Origin: Streptomyces hokutonensis
GTDB taxonomy: Bacteria > Actinomycetota > Actinomycetes > Streptomycetales > Streptomycetaceae
NCBI RefSeq assembly: GCF_000376565.1
Contig: NZ_BARG01000033.1
Coordinates: forward strand, 248,001 to 312,000
Length of the DNA stretch: 64,000 bases
Reading direction: 5' to 3'
Both the position numbers and the translations under genes were made by a program. Below the pieces are notes generated by a model, which worked only from the letters and a program-made list of their open reading frames with translations, had not been told where the DNA came from and made no database searches. Shown in pieces: positions 43,175 through 52,606 of this stretch. Positions within the stretch are counted from its first letter, which is position 1, and the number at the start of each line of letters is the position of its first letter.

Positions 43175-44956
43175 TCACTCCGTGCTGCGCAGGGCGAGCC
43201 AGGTCTCGCGGCCCACGATGCCGTCGGCGTCCAGCTGCTTGTCGCTCTGGAAGCTCCGCACCGCGGACTCGGTTCCGGCACCGAAGTCGCCGTCCACGCC
43301 CGTGCTCCCGACGTCGTATCCGCGCTTCGTCAGCACGCACTGCACCTGGAGCACCCGCTTGCCGCTGTCTCCCAGGCGCGTGCGTCCGTTGCCGTTGTAG
43401 TACGTGCAGTCCGAGATCCAGGCCGGGGTCGCGGGCCCGGTGGTGGGCGGACTGCTCGGAGACGACGAGGGAGTCGCGCCGGCCGAGGCGCCGGGATCGG
43501 CATCGGGAGCGGAGGGAGTGCCGTGCACCGTCGGTGCGGCGGAGCCGGAATCCCCGGGATCCGCGGCCGCGCCGTTCGGGTTCGCGGCGCCGTCGACGCT
43601 CTTGCCGGACGCGGCTCTCGCGTCCGAGGCCCCGGGTATCGGTGACAAGGCGGTGCCGCCGGGCACGGTGCGGACGGTCGTCGTGGCGGACCCCGGGGCG
43701 GAAGCGGCGGGCGGAGCGTCCTGGCGACTGAGCGCGAAGACCCCCGCGGCCACCGCGCAGACGGCGATGCCCACGACGACGGTCCGCACCGACCTCCTCC
43801 GTGCCCAGGTGCGGACCCAGCTCTCCTGGGGGCGTGCCGCTGGTGTCCCGGAGGCGGCGTCGGCGGCCACTACCGGTGGTTCGGGAACGGGCGGACCAGG
43901 CCGGCCGCCCGGCCCGGCCGGTGCCGACGGCATCGCCATCGGGCGTTCGTCCGGAGACCGTAATCGGGCCTGGGGCGCGACGGGGACGCGGTACAGCACC
44001 TCGTACGCCCGCTGCCGGGCCAGCAGTTGGCCGGCGAGCGGCTCCGGCCACACGGTCGTCTCGGTGCGTTCCCCGGCGGCATCGGTCAAGTCCTGCCCGG
44101 TGGGCCGCCGTTCGGGCTCCTTGGCCAGGCAGGCGGTCAGCAGCGAGCCGAGTGCCGCGTCCGCGGCCGAGATCTCGGCGATCAGCTCGGGATCCGGCTC
44201 TTCGAACGCGACCCGGTGCATCACGTCGACTCCCGTACCGTCGCCGAACGGGGCACGCCCCGCCGCCGCGTACACCACGGTCCCGGCGAGTGAGAACACG
44301 TCCGACGCCGGGCCGGATCTGCCGGTCCGCAAGTGTTCCGGCGACATGTAGGCCGGAGTTCCCACCCGGACACCCGTGCCGGTGATCGTGCTGGCGTCCA
44401 CGGCCTTCGAGATACCGAAGTCGATCACGTGCGCGCCCCCGACGGACAACAGCACGTTGGACGGCTTCAGATCCCGGTGCACGATCCCCGTGGCCGCGAG
44501 GTCGGCCAGCGCCTGCCCCAACTCGGCCACCAGGCGCCAGACCGCGGCCGTCTCCAGGGCGCCGTGCTCACGTACGGCATGCGCGAGATCGAGCCCCGGG
44601 AGGTACTCGGTGGCCATCCACAGCAACTCGTCCTGGAAGCCCGTACCGCACAGTCTCGGGGTGTGCGAGGTGCTGACCCGTTCGTGCACCGACGCTTCCC
44701 GCTCGAACCGGCGCCGGAAGCCCGGATCGTCCGCGTACTCCGGCCTGATGACCTTCACCGCGGCCAGACCGGGACCGCCGTCCGCCGGACGTGCGAGATA
44801 GACCCGTCCCATACCGCCGCTGCCGAGCAGCGCCAGCGGCACATAGGGGCCGATGCGGTCCGGGTCGCCGAGGCGTAGGGGTGAGGCACCGGTCTGCCGC
44901 ACCGCGGCGGCCTCGTTCGTTGCCAAGTCCGGTGGCATCGGCCGCTGTTCTGACAA
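43175..44956 (-). CDS. Membrane Ser/Thr protein kinase with peptidoglycan-binding domain
   Basis: 593 residues. Kinase domain at about 36-300: P-loop LLGSGGMGRVYLA, Lys68 (AAVKVI), catalytic HRDLKPSN (160-167), DFG (179-181), VGTPAYMSPEH activation segment. A Pro-rich linker leads to one TM helix (about 391-410) and an extracellular Ala/Pro/Ser-rich stalk, then a PG_binding_1 domain (about 525-590: LGDSGKRVLQVQCVLTKRGY and VDGDFGAGTESAVRSFQ). PknB-type kinases normally use PASTA repeats; here a murein-binding module takes their place, so it may sense cell-wall state. Stands alone. Confidence 0.92.
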   Translation of the reverse strand: MSEQRPMPPDLATNEAAAVRQTGASPLRLGDPDRIGPYVPLALLGSGGMGRVYLARPADGGPGLAAVKVIRPEYADDPGFRRRFEREASVHERVSTSHTPRLCGTGFQDELLWMATEYLPGLDLAHAVREHGALETAAVWRLVAELGQALADLAATGIVHRDLKPSNVLLSVGGAHVIDFGISKAVDASTITGTGVRVGTPAYMSPEHLRTGRSGPASDVFSLAGTVVYAAAGRAPFGDGTGVDVMHRVAFEEPDPELIAEISAADAALGSLLTACLAKEPERRPTGQDLTDAAGERTETTVWPEPLAGQLLARQRAYEVLYRVPVAPQARLRSPDERPMAMPSAPAGPGGRPGPPVPEPPVVAADAASGTPAARPQESWVRTWARRRSVRTVVVGIAVCAVAAGVFALSRQDAPPAASAPGSATTTVRTVPGGTALSPIPGASDARAASGKSVDGAANPNGAAADPGDSGSAAPTVHGTPSAPDADPGASAGATPSSSPSSPPTTGPATPAWISDCTYYNGNGRTRLGDSGKRVLQVQCVLTKRGYDVGSTGVDGDFGAGTESAVRSFQSDKQLDADGIVGRETWLALRSTE

Positions 44957-45118
44957 GGAACCCCCGAAGTGAAGTGCGCCGTACGTCAGTTCGGCCCCAA
45001 GGAGTCACGAGGCTAGCCGAGCGGTGGCGTACGTTCTGGGTTTCCCGCACTTCCGTTCCCCCAGTGGGCCGTTCGGCGTGCCGCTGTGCAGCCGACGGCC
45101 CCAGGCCTCCGGAGGCGG

Positions 45119-46327
45119 TCAGTCGCGGGGCGGCGGAGTGTAGAAGTCGCCGACGGACGTCCAGACGCCGTTCTTCACGACCACGCGCTGCACACTGCGC
45201 GTCCCGAGGTGATCGCTCGCGCTGAACCTCATCACCGGTGACACCCCCGGGTCCACCGAGGACGCCTTCCCGTACGCCTCGGTGATCGCCTTGGACGTCA
45301 CGGGCCCCTTGATGGTCTTCGCGATCTCGGCGAACACCTTCGCGTTGCTCCAGCCCCACAGCGCGAGGAACCCGGCGTCCTGACCGGGCTCGTACGTGGC
45401 CATCGCGGTCCGGAACTCCTTCACCGCGGGGTCGTCGTCGGACGGCGCCTTCACCAGCTGTACGGCCTTCAGATCCTCGGCGGCGTCCTTGGCCAGCGCG
45501 ACCGTCGACTCGGCGGCCACCGGCGCGTAGGCGTAGGTGGGCAGGGACAGACCCTGGAGCTTGGCCTCCTTGAGGAAGGCGGCGGCCTCCGGGGAGGTGA
45601 GGATCAGGACCACGGCCTGGGTCTTCGCGGCCTTCACCTTGCTGATCACGGGGGTGTAGTCGGTGGTCTGGTACTTGACCGGCAGCCGGTCGACCTCGAC
45701 CGAGGGGTCGAGCTTCTTCGCGACGGGCTCCACCTGTTTGGCCACGTTCACGAACGCGGCCGGGTCACTGTGCACCACGAGGATCTTCTTCGCGCCGTCC
45801 TGCACCGCCCACGCGGCGATCGCCGCCGCCTGGTCCTCGTAGAGGGTCTGCGTGCCGAACAGACCGGCGCGCGGCGGCTTGTACCAGGACTCGGTGCCGC
45901 CCACCTCGTTCACGACGGGCACCTTGGACTGGTTGAGGACGAACGGGAAGGCCGCCTCGGCCTGCGAGGTGCCGTTCGCGTTGACGATGGCGACGACCTT
46001 GTCCTGTCCGACCAGTTCGCGCGCGATCTGCACGGTCTGCTGCGGATCGGCCGCGTTGTCCTTGACGGTCCAGGTGATCTTGCGGCCGTTGACGCCCCCT
46101 TGGGCGTTGACCATCTTGAAGTACGCGTCGGCGCCCGCCTTTTCGCCCACTCCGTACGTCGCGGTGGCGCCGGTGAGGGGGAGCCACGCGCCGATGTGGA
46201 TCTCGGAGGAACTGCCTCCGGCAGCGGCCGAGTCCTGGCCCGCGCAGGCACTGGCGGTGAGCGCCACCGCGGCCAGGACGGCCATCGCGCCCAGGGCGCG
46301 GCGGGAATTTCTCTTGGTCGGGAACAC
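45119..46327 (-). CDS. Branched-chain-type ABC transporter substrate-binding lipoprotein (LivJ/K family)
   Basis: 402 residues from GTG 46327, preceded by GAGGTGG. Signal with lipobox LTASAC; mature part is the Leu/Ile/Val-binding fold (IGAWLPLTGATATYGVGEKA, GADAYFKMVNAQGGVNGRKI, VVAIVNANGTSQAEAAFPF, ILVVHSDPAAFVNVAKQVEP). Such proteins also bind aromatic and lipophilic acids. It is the last gene of the liv-type operon that runs from 49758, feeding the fused permease-ATPase protein. An operator of the downstream island precedes the operon. Confidence 0.91.
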   Translation of the reverse strand: MFPTKRNSRRALGAMAVLAAVALTASACAGQDSAAAGGSSSEIHIGAWLPLTGATATYGVGEKAGADAYFKMVNAQGGVNGRKITWTVKDNAADPQQTVQIARELVGQDKVVAIVNANGTSQAEAAFPFVLNQSKVPVVNEVGGTESWYKPPRAGLFGTQTLYEDQAAAIAAWAVQDGAKKILVVHSDPAAFVNVAKQVEPVAKKLDPSVEVDRLPVKYQTTDYTPVISKVKAAKTQAVVLILTSPEAAAFLKEAKLQGLSLPTYAYAPVAAESTVALAKDAAEDLKAVQLVKAPSDDDPAVKEFRTAMATYEPGQDAGFLALWGWSNAKVFAEIAKTIKGPVTSKAITEAYGKASSVDPGVSPVMRFSASDHLGTRSVQRVVVKNGVWTSVGDFYTPPPRD

Positions 46328-46353
46328 GGTCCACCTCGTTCGCAACGGATTGT

Positions 46354-48876
46354 TCAATTCACTGATGGGGTCCGGGCGTTGCCCGCCGCGGTGGGTGCGG
46401 CTCCGAGGCCGCCGCCGAAGTAGGCCGCTTCCGCCAGGGCCGCGAACTCCGGGTCGCCGGGCCGCCCCTGCGCCGCGACGACGCCCTCGTGCAGGACGAC
46501 CACCTCGTGGCACACGGACAGGGCACGGCTCAGGAGCTGTTCGAGGAGGACGACGGTCAGCCCCTCGTGGGCCAGCTTGGTCAGCCGGTCGTACACCTCG
46601 TCGACCAGGGCGGGGGCCAGTCCGAGTGCCGGTTCGTCGACGATCAGGACGTCCGGCGCGCCGATGAGGGCCCGGGCGACGGCGAGCATCTGCTGCTCCC
46701 CGCCGGACAGCCCGCCGGCCGAGGCCGACATCCGGTCGCGCAGCCGGGCCGGCAGCCACTCGACGGTCTCCTCCAGCCGTTCCCGCAGCGCGCCGCCGGT
46801 GATGCCCGCCGCGTATGCCGCGACCTCGAGGTTCTCGCGCAGGGAGAGCGTCCTGAACAATGCCCGCCCTTCCGGCGCCAGACCGGTCCGGACGACTCCG
46901 CCCGACTCCCGCTCCCCGCGCGCCGGTTCGAGCGAGCCGTGCAGGATCCCGGCCAGCGTGCTCTTGCCCGCTCCGTTGGCTCCGGCGATGCCCAGCACCG
47001 CCCCCTGCCGGACATCGAGGTCGACGTCCCGCAGCGCGACCACCCCGCCGTAGGTGTGGCCGACCCCGCGCAGGCGGATCATGCTCCGTCCGCCCACGTG
47101 CTCGGGCGGCCGGGTCCTGGTGCCGACCGTTCCCAGGTACGACGACCGCACCTTCGGGTCCTTCAGTACGGTGTCCGGGGTGCCCTCGCCGATCGTGCGG
47201 CCGAAGTCGAACGCGAGGACACGGTGCGCGACGGCGAACAGGTCGTCGAGGACGTGGTCGATGATCACCACGGCGGTGCCGTCCGCGTGCAGCCGTCTGA
47301 TGTGCCGCGCCAGCAGCGCGCGTTCGCCCGCGTCGAGGCCGCCGAACGGCTCGTCCAGGATGAGCAGTTCGGGTCGCTCGGCCATCGCACGGGCCAGATC
47401 GAGGCGCTTCTGGAGGCCGAACGGCAGTTCTTTCGGACGCCGTTCGGCCACCTCCGCGAGACCGACGGAGCGCAGCAGCCGCGTGACGTCGGCCCGGTGC
47501 CCGGCGGTGATCCGCCGGCGGGTGCACAACACGTTCTCCGCGACGGTGAGTTCGGAGAACACCTCCGCGTGCTGGAACGTACGGCCGATGCCCAGCCGCC
47601 GCCGCGCGGTCGCCCTCGCACCCAGCAGCGGCTGCCCGGCGAAGTCGGCGGTCCCGCTCACCCGGCCGTTGCCGGTGAGCCCGGAGAGGACGTTCAACAG
47701 GGTGGTCTTTCCGGCCCCGTTGGGTCCGATGAGCGCCAGGATCTCGTTCCGGCGGAGCGTCAGAGAGGCGTCCTCCAAGGCCTTCAGCCCGCCGTAGGAG
47801 ACCGACACGTGCTCCAGGCGCAGCAGTTCGGGTCCGTCGCCGACCGTCTCGGACGGGGTCGGCGGAGGCATGGGATCCGTCAACTCCTCGGACGGTGACA
47901 TGCGTTGAGCGCTCGACCGGCGCCGGACGCGGTCCGCGAGCCCGCCGAGGAACGGCACGACCCCGCCCGGCAGGAAGAGCAGCACCGCGATCAGCACGAG
48001 GCCCTGGACGACCGGCTGGGGCAGTCCCACGGCGGAGGAGAGCGAGGGGTTCCAGGTCAGGTAGATGCCACCGGTCACCGCGCCGACGATCGTGCCGACC
48101 CCGCCGAGCACACAGGCGGCGATCAGCGAGATGCCGAACGTCAGCGAGAAGGGGTCCGGGCTCACGAACCCGGTGAGCAGTCCGAGCAGCACGCCCGCGA
48201 AGCAGGTGCACGCCCCGCTCACCGCGAACGACAGCGCCGACTGCGCCTCCGGCGCGATGCCGATCGTACGGGCCGCCAGGGGATGGGACTTGGCGGCCAC
48301 CAGGCGCATCCGCAGCCCGGAGGAGGCGGCCGGTACGGCCAGCGCGAGGACGACGGCCGCGGCGCCGACCGCGAGGTACTGGGTCTCGGTGCCGCCGCCC
48401 GCGAGGGTGCCGAGGCCGAGGACGCTGCGCAGTCGGACCACCGGCACTCCCTGGTCGCCGCCGGTCACACTGCTCCAGCGGTTGATCAGCTCCAGGGTCA
48501 CCGTGGTGAACGCGAGGGTCAGCAGCGCGATGTAGAGCACCGAGAACCGGGCCCCCGCGTACCCGAGGAAGGCGCCCAGCGCGGCACCGGCGGCGACCGC
48601 GCCGAGGACCACCGTCTCCAGCGTCCAGCCGTGGCCGCTGCCGTACGCGGCGAAGTAGGCGCCGATGGCGAAGAACGCGGGGTGGCCCACCGACCAGATG
48701 CCGGACCAGCCGGCGAGCAGGCCGACCGACAGGACGACGATCGTGTACACGGCCGCGAGCCCCACCGAGTACATCTGGTACGCGGGGATCGCGCCGGAGG
48801 CCATGAACGCGATGAGCACCGCGCCGGCCGCCGGGCCGAGCGCGGCCCGCGCCAGGAGGGAACGGTTGAAGACCAT
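46354..48876 (-). CDS. Fused LivM-LivG-LivF: ABC permease plus two ATPases
   Basis: 840 residues in one frame, no internal stop. Residues about 1-320 are a LivM permease (VVLSVGLLAGWSGIWSVGHP, GGVGTIVGAVTGGIYL); about 345-590 a LivG ATPase (Walker A LIGPNGAGKTTLLN, Walker B LLILDEPFGG); about 599-830 a LivF ATPase (Walker A IAGANGAGKSTLAG, signature LSGGEQQMLAVARAL, Walker B LIVDEP). Normally these are three proteins. ATG at 47901 (M326) has no Shine-Dalgarno, ATG at 47082 (M599) a weak one. The LivF part is shorter than usual between Walker A and the Q-loop. Confidence 0.93.
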   Translation of the reverse strand: MVFNRSLLARAALGPAAGAVLIAFMASGAIPAYQMYSVGLAAVYTIVVLSVGLLAGWSGIWSVGHPAFFAIGAYFAAYGSGHGWTLETVVLGAVAAGAALGAFLGYAGARFSVLYIALLTLAFTTVTLELINRWSSVTGGDQGVPVVRLRSVLGLGTLAGGGTETQYLAVGAAAVVLALAVPAASSGLRMRLVAAKSHPLAARTIGIAPEAQSALSFAVSGACTCFAGVLLGLLTGFVSPDPFSLTFGISLIAACVLGGVGTIVGAVTGGIYLTWNPSLSSAVGLPQPVVQGLVLIAVLLFLPGGVVPFLGGLADRVRRRSSAQRMSPSEELTDPMPPPTPSETVGDGPELLRLEHVSVSYGGLKALEDASLTLRRNEILALIGPNGAGKTTLLNVLSGLTGNGRVSGTADFAGQPLLGARATARRRLGIGRTFQHAEVFSELTVAENVLCTRRRITAGHRADVTRLLRSVGLAEVAERRPKELPFGLQKRLDLARAMAERPELLILDEPFGGLDAGERALLARHIRRLHADGTAVVIIDHVLDDLFAVAHRVLAFDFGRTIGEGTPDTVLKDPKVRSSYLGTVGTRTRPPEHVGGRSMIRLRGVGHTYGGVVALRDVDLDVRQGAVLGIAGANGAGKSTLAGILHGSLEPARGERESGGVVRTGLAPEGRALFRTLSLRENLEVAAYAAGITGGALRERLEETVEWLPARLRDRMSASAGGLSGGEQQMLAVARALIGAPDVLIVDEPALGLAPALVDEVYDRLTKLAHEGLTVVLLEQLLSRALSVCHEVVVLHEGVVAAQGRPGDPEFAALAEAAYFGGGLGAAPTAAGNARTPSVN

Positions 48877-48888
48877 GGATGCGACCCC

Positions 48889-49758
48889 TCAGACCCGTTG
48901 GAAGGTGCGGGTGCCGAACATGCCCTGAGGGCGGATCAGCAGCACCAGCACGGTGAAGGAGAAGACGAACGTGTCCCGGAAGCTGGCGGAGACGTAGTTC
49001 GCCGCGAGGTTGTCCAGGACGCCGATGGTCAGCCCGCCGAGGACGGCGCCGTACATGCTGGTCAGGCCGCCCAGGAAGATTCCGGCGAAGGCGCGGAAGA
49101 GGGGCGCGACCAGCGCGGTGGGGACCAGACCGGAGCGCGGTGCGTACAGGCAGGCGGCGAGTGCGGCGAGGCCCAGGCCGAGCGCCCAGGAGATCCGGGC
49201 CAGCCGCTGCGAACTCAGGCCGACCACGCGGGCGGTCTCCGCGGACTCGGCCGCGGCGCGCATCGCCGAGCCGAGCGTGGTGCGGGCGAAGAGGTAGCCG
49301 ACCAGGGCCATCGCCACGGCGGCGACGGCGATCGTCAGCAGGCTCTGGGCCGGCACCGCCGCCCCCGACCAGCGCACGGTCCCGTCGACCAGGCTGGGAA
49401 AGGCCTTGGGCTGGTCGCCCCAGATGGATCCGGCGACGTTCTCCGCGACCAGGGAGACGCCCATCGTCACGACGAGCGCGGAGAACAACTGGCCCTGTCC
49501 CAGCGGCCGGATCACCGTCTCCCGGACGAGCAGGCCCGCCGCCACCGTGATCACGACGGCGGCGAGGACGCCGAGGACCGTGGCCACACCGCGGTCGTGC
49601 AGCGAGAGCGCCACGTACAGGCCCAGTGTCGCGAGCGACGCCATCGCGAAGTTCACGACGTCCGTGGCCCGGTAGATGATGACCAGCCCGAGACCCATGA
49701 GGCCGTAGACGGCTCCACTGGCCACACCGCTCACCAGGACGAGCAGGAACTGACTCAC
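48889..49758 (-). CDS. Branched-chain-type ABC permease (LivH)
   Basis: 289 residues, about 8 TM segments: LVSGVASGAVYGLMGLGLVI, RATDVVNFAMASLATLGLYV, GLSSQRLARISWALGLGLAA, FRAFAGIFLGGLTSMYGAVL. It pairs with the LivM domain of the downstream fusion to form the membrane channel. First gene of the importer operon; the stop is 12 bases before the fusion start. A TGAACTCACTTCA operator lies 75 bases upstream of its ATG. Confidence 0.92.
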   Translation of the reverse strand: MSQFLLVLVSGVASGAVYGLMGLGLVIIYRATDVVNFAMASLATLGLYVALSLHDRGVATVLGVLAAVVITVAAGLLVRETVIRPLGQGQLFSALVVTMGVSLVAENVAGSIWGDQPKAFPSLVDGTVRWSGAAVPAQSLLTIAVAAVAMALVGYLFARTTLGSAMRAAAESAETARVVGLSSQRLARISWALGLGLAALAACLYAPRSGLVPTALVAPLFRAFAGIFLGGLTSMYGAVLGGLTIGVLDNLAANYVSASFRDTFVFSFTVLVLLIRPQGMFGTRTFQRV

Positions 49759-49832
49759 AGTCCCTCCTTCGGGGAAGAGCGCGTTCGCGCCACATGTGCG
49801 GGAAGCATGATCACCTCACAAGAGAGTCAAAG

Positions 49833-49845
49833 TGAACTCACTTCA
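49833..49845. promoter_or_regulatory. TetR-regulon operator, site A (liv operon)
   Basis: TGAACTCACTTCA fits TGAAsTsAsTTCA fully (s = C/G). One of five copies in 49.8-62.8 kb. Confidence 0.72.
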
Positions 49846-49917
49846 GTAAGCTAGGGGCGGTCTCGCCGGAGGGGCAAGCCTCGTGCACCGGATTTGTGCC
49901 GGGCACCCCGAGCGGAC

Positions 49918-51288
49918 TCAGTGCCCGGTGGCCGACGGTGACTCGGTGAGCGCGGCGCGTGCCGCCGCCAGGCCGAAGACCAGCGCGGGGGCGAGACCGC
50001 CCGCGTAGGCACGCCGGTACAGGCCGCCCGCGTCGGCGCCGGCCGCCAGCAGGCCCGGGACCGGCACCCGACCGTCCGAGGCCGTCGACAGGGCGTGCGC
50101 CCCGGCGTCGATCAACAGACCGCCGAAGGTGAACGTGATCGCCGGGGCCGCCTCGACGACGTAGAACGGCGCTTCGTCCAACGGGCGTTGATCGAGGGAG
50201 CGGCCGGGCGTCGGGCCGCCGCTCGCGCTCGCGGTGCCGTTGAACTCCGCGATCCGGTCACGGATCGTCGCACCCGGGTAACCCCATTCCTCGGGCATCG
50301 ACGCGAAGTCCTCCAGGCTGTCCGCCACCGCGCACCGGGCACCGGCCCGATGGCACAGCTGGAACTTGTCGACGCCGGGGATGCCCTCCACGTACGAGGC
50401 GCTGATCCACTCCCGGTGCACCCGCGCGTCGGCCACCAACAGGCCGCGCGCTTCCGGTCGTTCGAGCAGCGCCATGGTGGTGAGGTGGTCCCCGGCCGTC
50501 TCGTCGACGAAGCGCTCGCCCGTCGTGTCGAACAGCAGGGCGTGCTCGCTGTAGTAGAGCGCCAGGTCCACGAAGCGCGCCGGGTCCGCCGGCGAGACAC
50601 CGGCCGGCATCAGATGGCCGTAGAACCCCGCGTCCTTCTTGCCGAACGCGGCGCCCGCGGCACGGCCCAGCGTCAGGCCGTCGCCCCGGCTGTGCGGGTT
50701 GGCCCGCAGCCCGATGTCGGCGGCCCGGGGGTGGATGTGCTCGGCGCGCAGGTCCGGATCGCCCTGGAAGCCGCCGGTCGCGAGCAGTGTCCAGGTGGCC
50801 CCGATACGGCGCGGAGTTCCGTCCGGGAGCAGGACGTCCGCACCCTTGACCGCCCCGCCCTCCGTCACGAGGGACTTGGTCCAGGTGCCGGTCAGCACCT
50901 CCTGGCCCCGGTCGCGGATCAGTCGCTCGCACGTGTCGAGGTAGTGGTTCGTGTCGAGCTGATGCCCCCGGCCGAAGCCGAGCACCGGCACCGGCGGGCG
51001 GCAGTCCACGCCGAGCGACCGGATCCAGGCGACGCCGTCGGCGAACCCGTCCAGCAGGGCGGCGGCCAGTTCCGGGTCGCCGTCCGGGTTGACCCGGCGC
51101 ATCTCCTCGACGGTCGGGGCCGTCCACACGAAACCGGCGAACCGGGCCGAGCCGCCGGTGCGTTCCGCCTTCTCCACCAGCACCACCGAGCCGCCCTCCG
51201 CGGCCACTCGGGCGGCGGCCGAGAGCCCGGCCATGCCGCCGCCGATCACCAGCAGATCCACTGTCTCCGCGTCCGCCACGGGTCCCAC
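49918..51288 (-). CDS. FAD-dependent oxidoreductase, fumarate reductase/KstD-like
   Basis: 456 residues (GTG 51288; GTG 51279 possible). FAD-binding VDLLVIGGGMAGLSAAARVA at the N-terminus, the EKAERTGGSARFAGF loop, TWTLLATGGFQGDPDLRA, and C-terminal VPVPGLLAAGADAGGLYRRA YAGGLAPALVFG typical of fumarate reductase/succinate dehydrogenase flavoproteins and 3-ketosteroid-delta1-dehydrogenases. In this context a C-C desaturation of a cyclic ketone or acyl chain is likely. Substrate not known. An operator (site B) lies 36 bases upstream. Confidence 0.9.
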   Translation of the reverse strand: MGPVADAETVDLLVIGGGMAGLSAAARVAAEGGSVVLVEKAERTGGSARFAGFVWTAPTVEEMRRVNPDGDPELAAALLDGFADGVAWIRSLGVDCRPPVPVLGFGRGHQLDTNHYLDTCERLIRDRGQEVLTGTWTKSLVTEGGAVKGADVLLPDGTPRRIGATWTLLATGGFQGDPDLRAEHIHPRAADIGLRANPHSRGDGLTLGRAAGAAFGKKDAGFYGHLMPAGVSPADPARFVDLALYYSEHALLFDTTGERFVDETAGDHLTTMALLERPEARGLLVADARVHREWISASYVEGIPGVDKFQLCHRAGARCAVADSLEDFASMPEEWGYPGATIRDRIAEFNGTASASGGPTPGRSLDQRPLDEAPFYVVEAAPAITFTFGGLLIDAGAHALSTASDGRVPVPGLLAAGADAGGLYRRAYAGGLAPALVFGLAAARAALTESPSATGH

Positions 51289-51323
51289 CGCCTCTGTGTC
51301 GCCGACTGGAATGCGACGCTAAT

Positions 51324-51336
51324 TGAACTCACTTCT
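51324..51336. promoter_or_regulatory. TetR-regulon operator, site B (flavoprotein)
   Basis: TGAACTCACTTCT, 12 of 13 matches to the shared motif; directly upstream of the KstD-like gene. Confidence 0.7.
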
Positions 51337-51407
51337 GTAGTCGAGAGGGTGGACGACGGAGGATGTGGTGGTGCGGGTTTCGGCCGCGCGGGCCGTAGTC
51401 GGGTGCG

Positions 51408-52481
51408 TCAGTCGGGTACGAGGACCGCGCGCCCCCGTACGGCGCCGGACCGTAGCCTCTCGATCGCCTCCGCCGCGTTCGACAGCGCGAACCGCTCGAC
51501 GCCGACCTTCAGCGCGCCCTTCCGTGCCAGGGCGGCGACCGCCTCCAGCTCGGGCAGCGTCCCCCAGAACGGCAGCGAGATCCGGGTCCCGGGCGGAAGC
51601 GCGCCGGGTTTGCGTACGGCCAGCTCTCCGCCGCCGCTGCCCACCACGGCCAGCTCTCCGCCCGCCCGCAGCACCGCCACCGCGAGCTGCAGGCTGGACC
51701 GGCTGCCGACGAAGTCGAGCACCGCCACCGCCCCGGCGCCGCCCGTCCGGTCCCGCAGGACTCGCGCGGTGTCGGCCCGCGACAGCGTCCCGAAGTGGGC
51801 GCCGCACTCCTCCGCGAGGGCGAGCGCCTCCTCGCGCACGTCCACGGCCAGGATCCGCGCGGCCGTCGTGGCACGCAGGATCTGCACGGCCAGATGTCCC
51901 AGGCCGCCGATGCCGAGGACCACCACATGGGCGGTCGCGCCCTCGCTCAGGGCGTGCCGGACCATGGTCACGGCGTGGTGCGCGGTCAGCCCGGCGTCCG
52001 ACAGGGGCGCCGCCTGGACGGGGTCCAGGTCGCCCACCGGGACCAGCAGTCGCCCGGACGGCACGAGCAGCAGGTCCGCCATTCCGCCGTCGCGCCCGAG
52101 CCCCGCTCCCGTGCCGACACGGTCGGTGTCCAGCGCCGGTCGCCGGTCGCAGTAGTTCTCCGCCCCGGCCGCGCAGCGCGCACAACTCCCGCAGCCCCAG
52201 GGGCCGTAGACGATCACGCGCTCGCCGACCGCCGGTCCGGTCGCCAGCGGGCCGCGGTGCAGCACCCGGCCCGCGACCTCGTGTCCGAGGGTGAACGGGA
52301 GCCGGTAGGGGAGGGCTCCCGGCCGGGCGTCGATGACATGGAGGTCCGACCGGCAGAGGCCGGCCGCCTCCACCTCGATCAGGACCTCCTCGTTCGTGGG
52401 AGTGGGGTGTGCCACCTCGGTGAGGACCGGTGGGCCGCCCCAGCGGGTCAGTCGGACCGCTCTCGCTGCGCCTGTTGACAT
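51408..52481 (-). CDS. Zinc-dependent alcohol dehydrogenase (MDR)
   Basis: 357 residues from ATG 52481. Catalytic zinc ligands Cys43 (AGLCRSDLH) and His67-Glu68 (LGHEVAGR); structural zinc loop CGSCARCAAGAENYC; Rossmann VVVLGIGGLGHLAVQILRAT. Full-length, all ligands present. It should oxidise a secondary or primary alcohol intermediate with NAD(P). Divergent from the acyl-CoA dehydrogenase, sharing operator site C. Confidence 0.92.
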   Translation of the reverse strand: MSTGAARAVRLTRWGGPPVLTEVAHPTPTNEEVLIEVEAAGLCRSDLHVIDARPGALPYRLPFTLGHEVAGRVLHRGPLATGPAVGERVIVYGPWGCGSCARCAAGAENYCDRRPALDTDRVGTGAGLGRDGGMADLLLVPSGRLLVPVGDLDPVQAAPLSDAGLTAHHAVTMVRHALSEGATAHVVVLGIGGLGHLAVQILRATTAARILAVDVREEALALAEECGAHFGTLSRADTARVLRDRTGGAGAVAVLDFVGSRSSLQLAVAVLRAGGELAVVGSGGGELAVRKPGALPPGTRISLPFWGTLPELEAVAALARKGALKVGVERFALSNAAEAIERLRSGAVRGRAVLVPD

Positions 52482-52514
52482 ACATGGGACAGTAACAAAA
52501 ATGAAGTCAGTTCA
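52475..52514. promoter_or_regulatory. Divergent promoter with TetR-regulon operator, site C
   Basis: TGAAGTCAGTTCA (52502-52514) matches the shared motif fully. TTGACA (52475-52480) just upstream may be a -35 for rightward transcription. It sits between the zinc dehydrogenase (start 52481) and the acyl-CoA dehydrogenase (start 52607), so one site could control both. Confidence 0.7.
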
Positions 52515-52606
52515 GGAGATGGTTGTGGCTGGTCGCGCCCACGCGGCGGAGCCGCGAATCGATACAGCCTCGCGCCCCTCAAGGAGTTCGAGCCAGGGAG
52601 GTTTCG

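Noticed and set aside
45119..49795. A 1558-codon minus-strand open frame spanning the liv operon
   Set aside because: Only its last 402 codons are the binding protein; the rest is in a different frame from LivH and the LivM-LivG-LivF fusion and is composed of Arg/Gly/Pro-rich shadow sequence.
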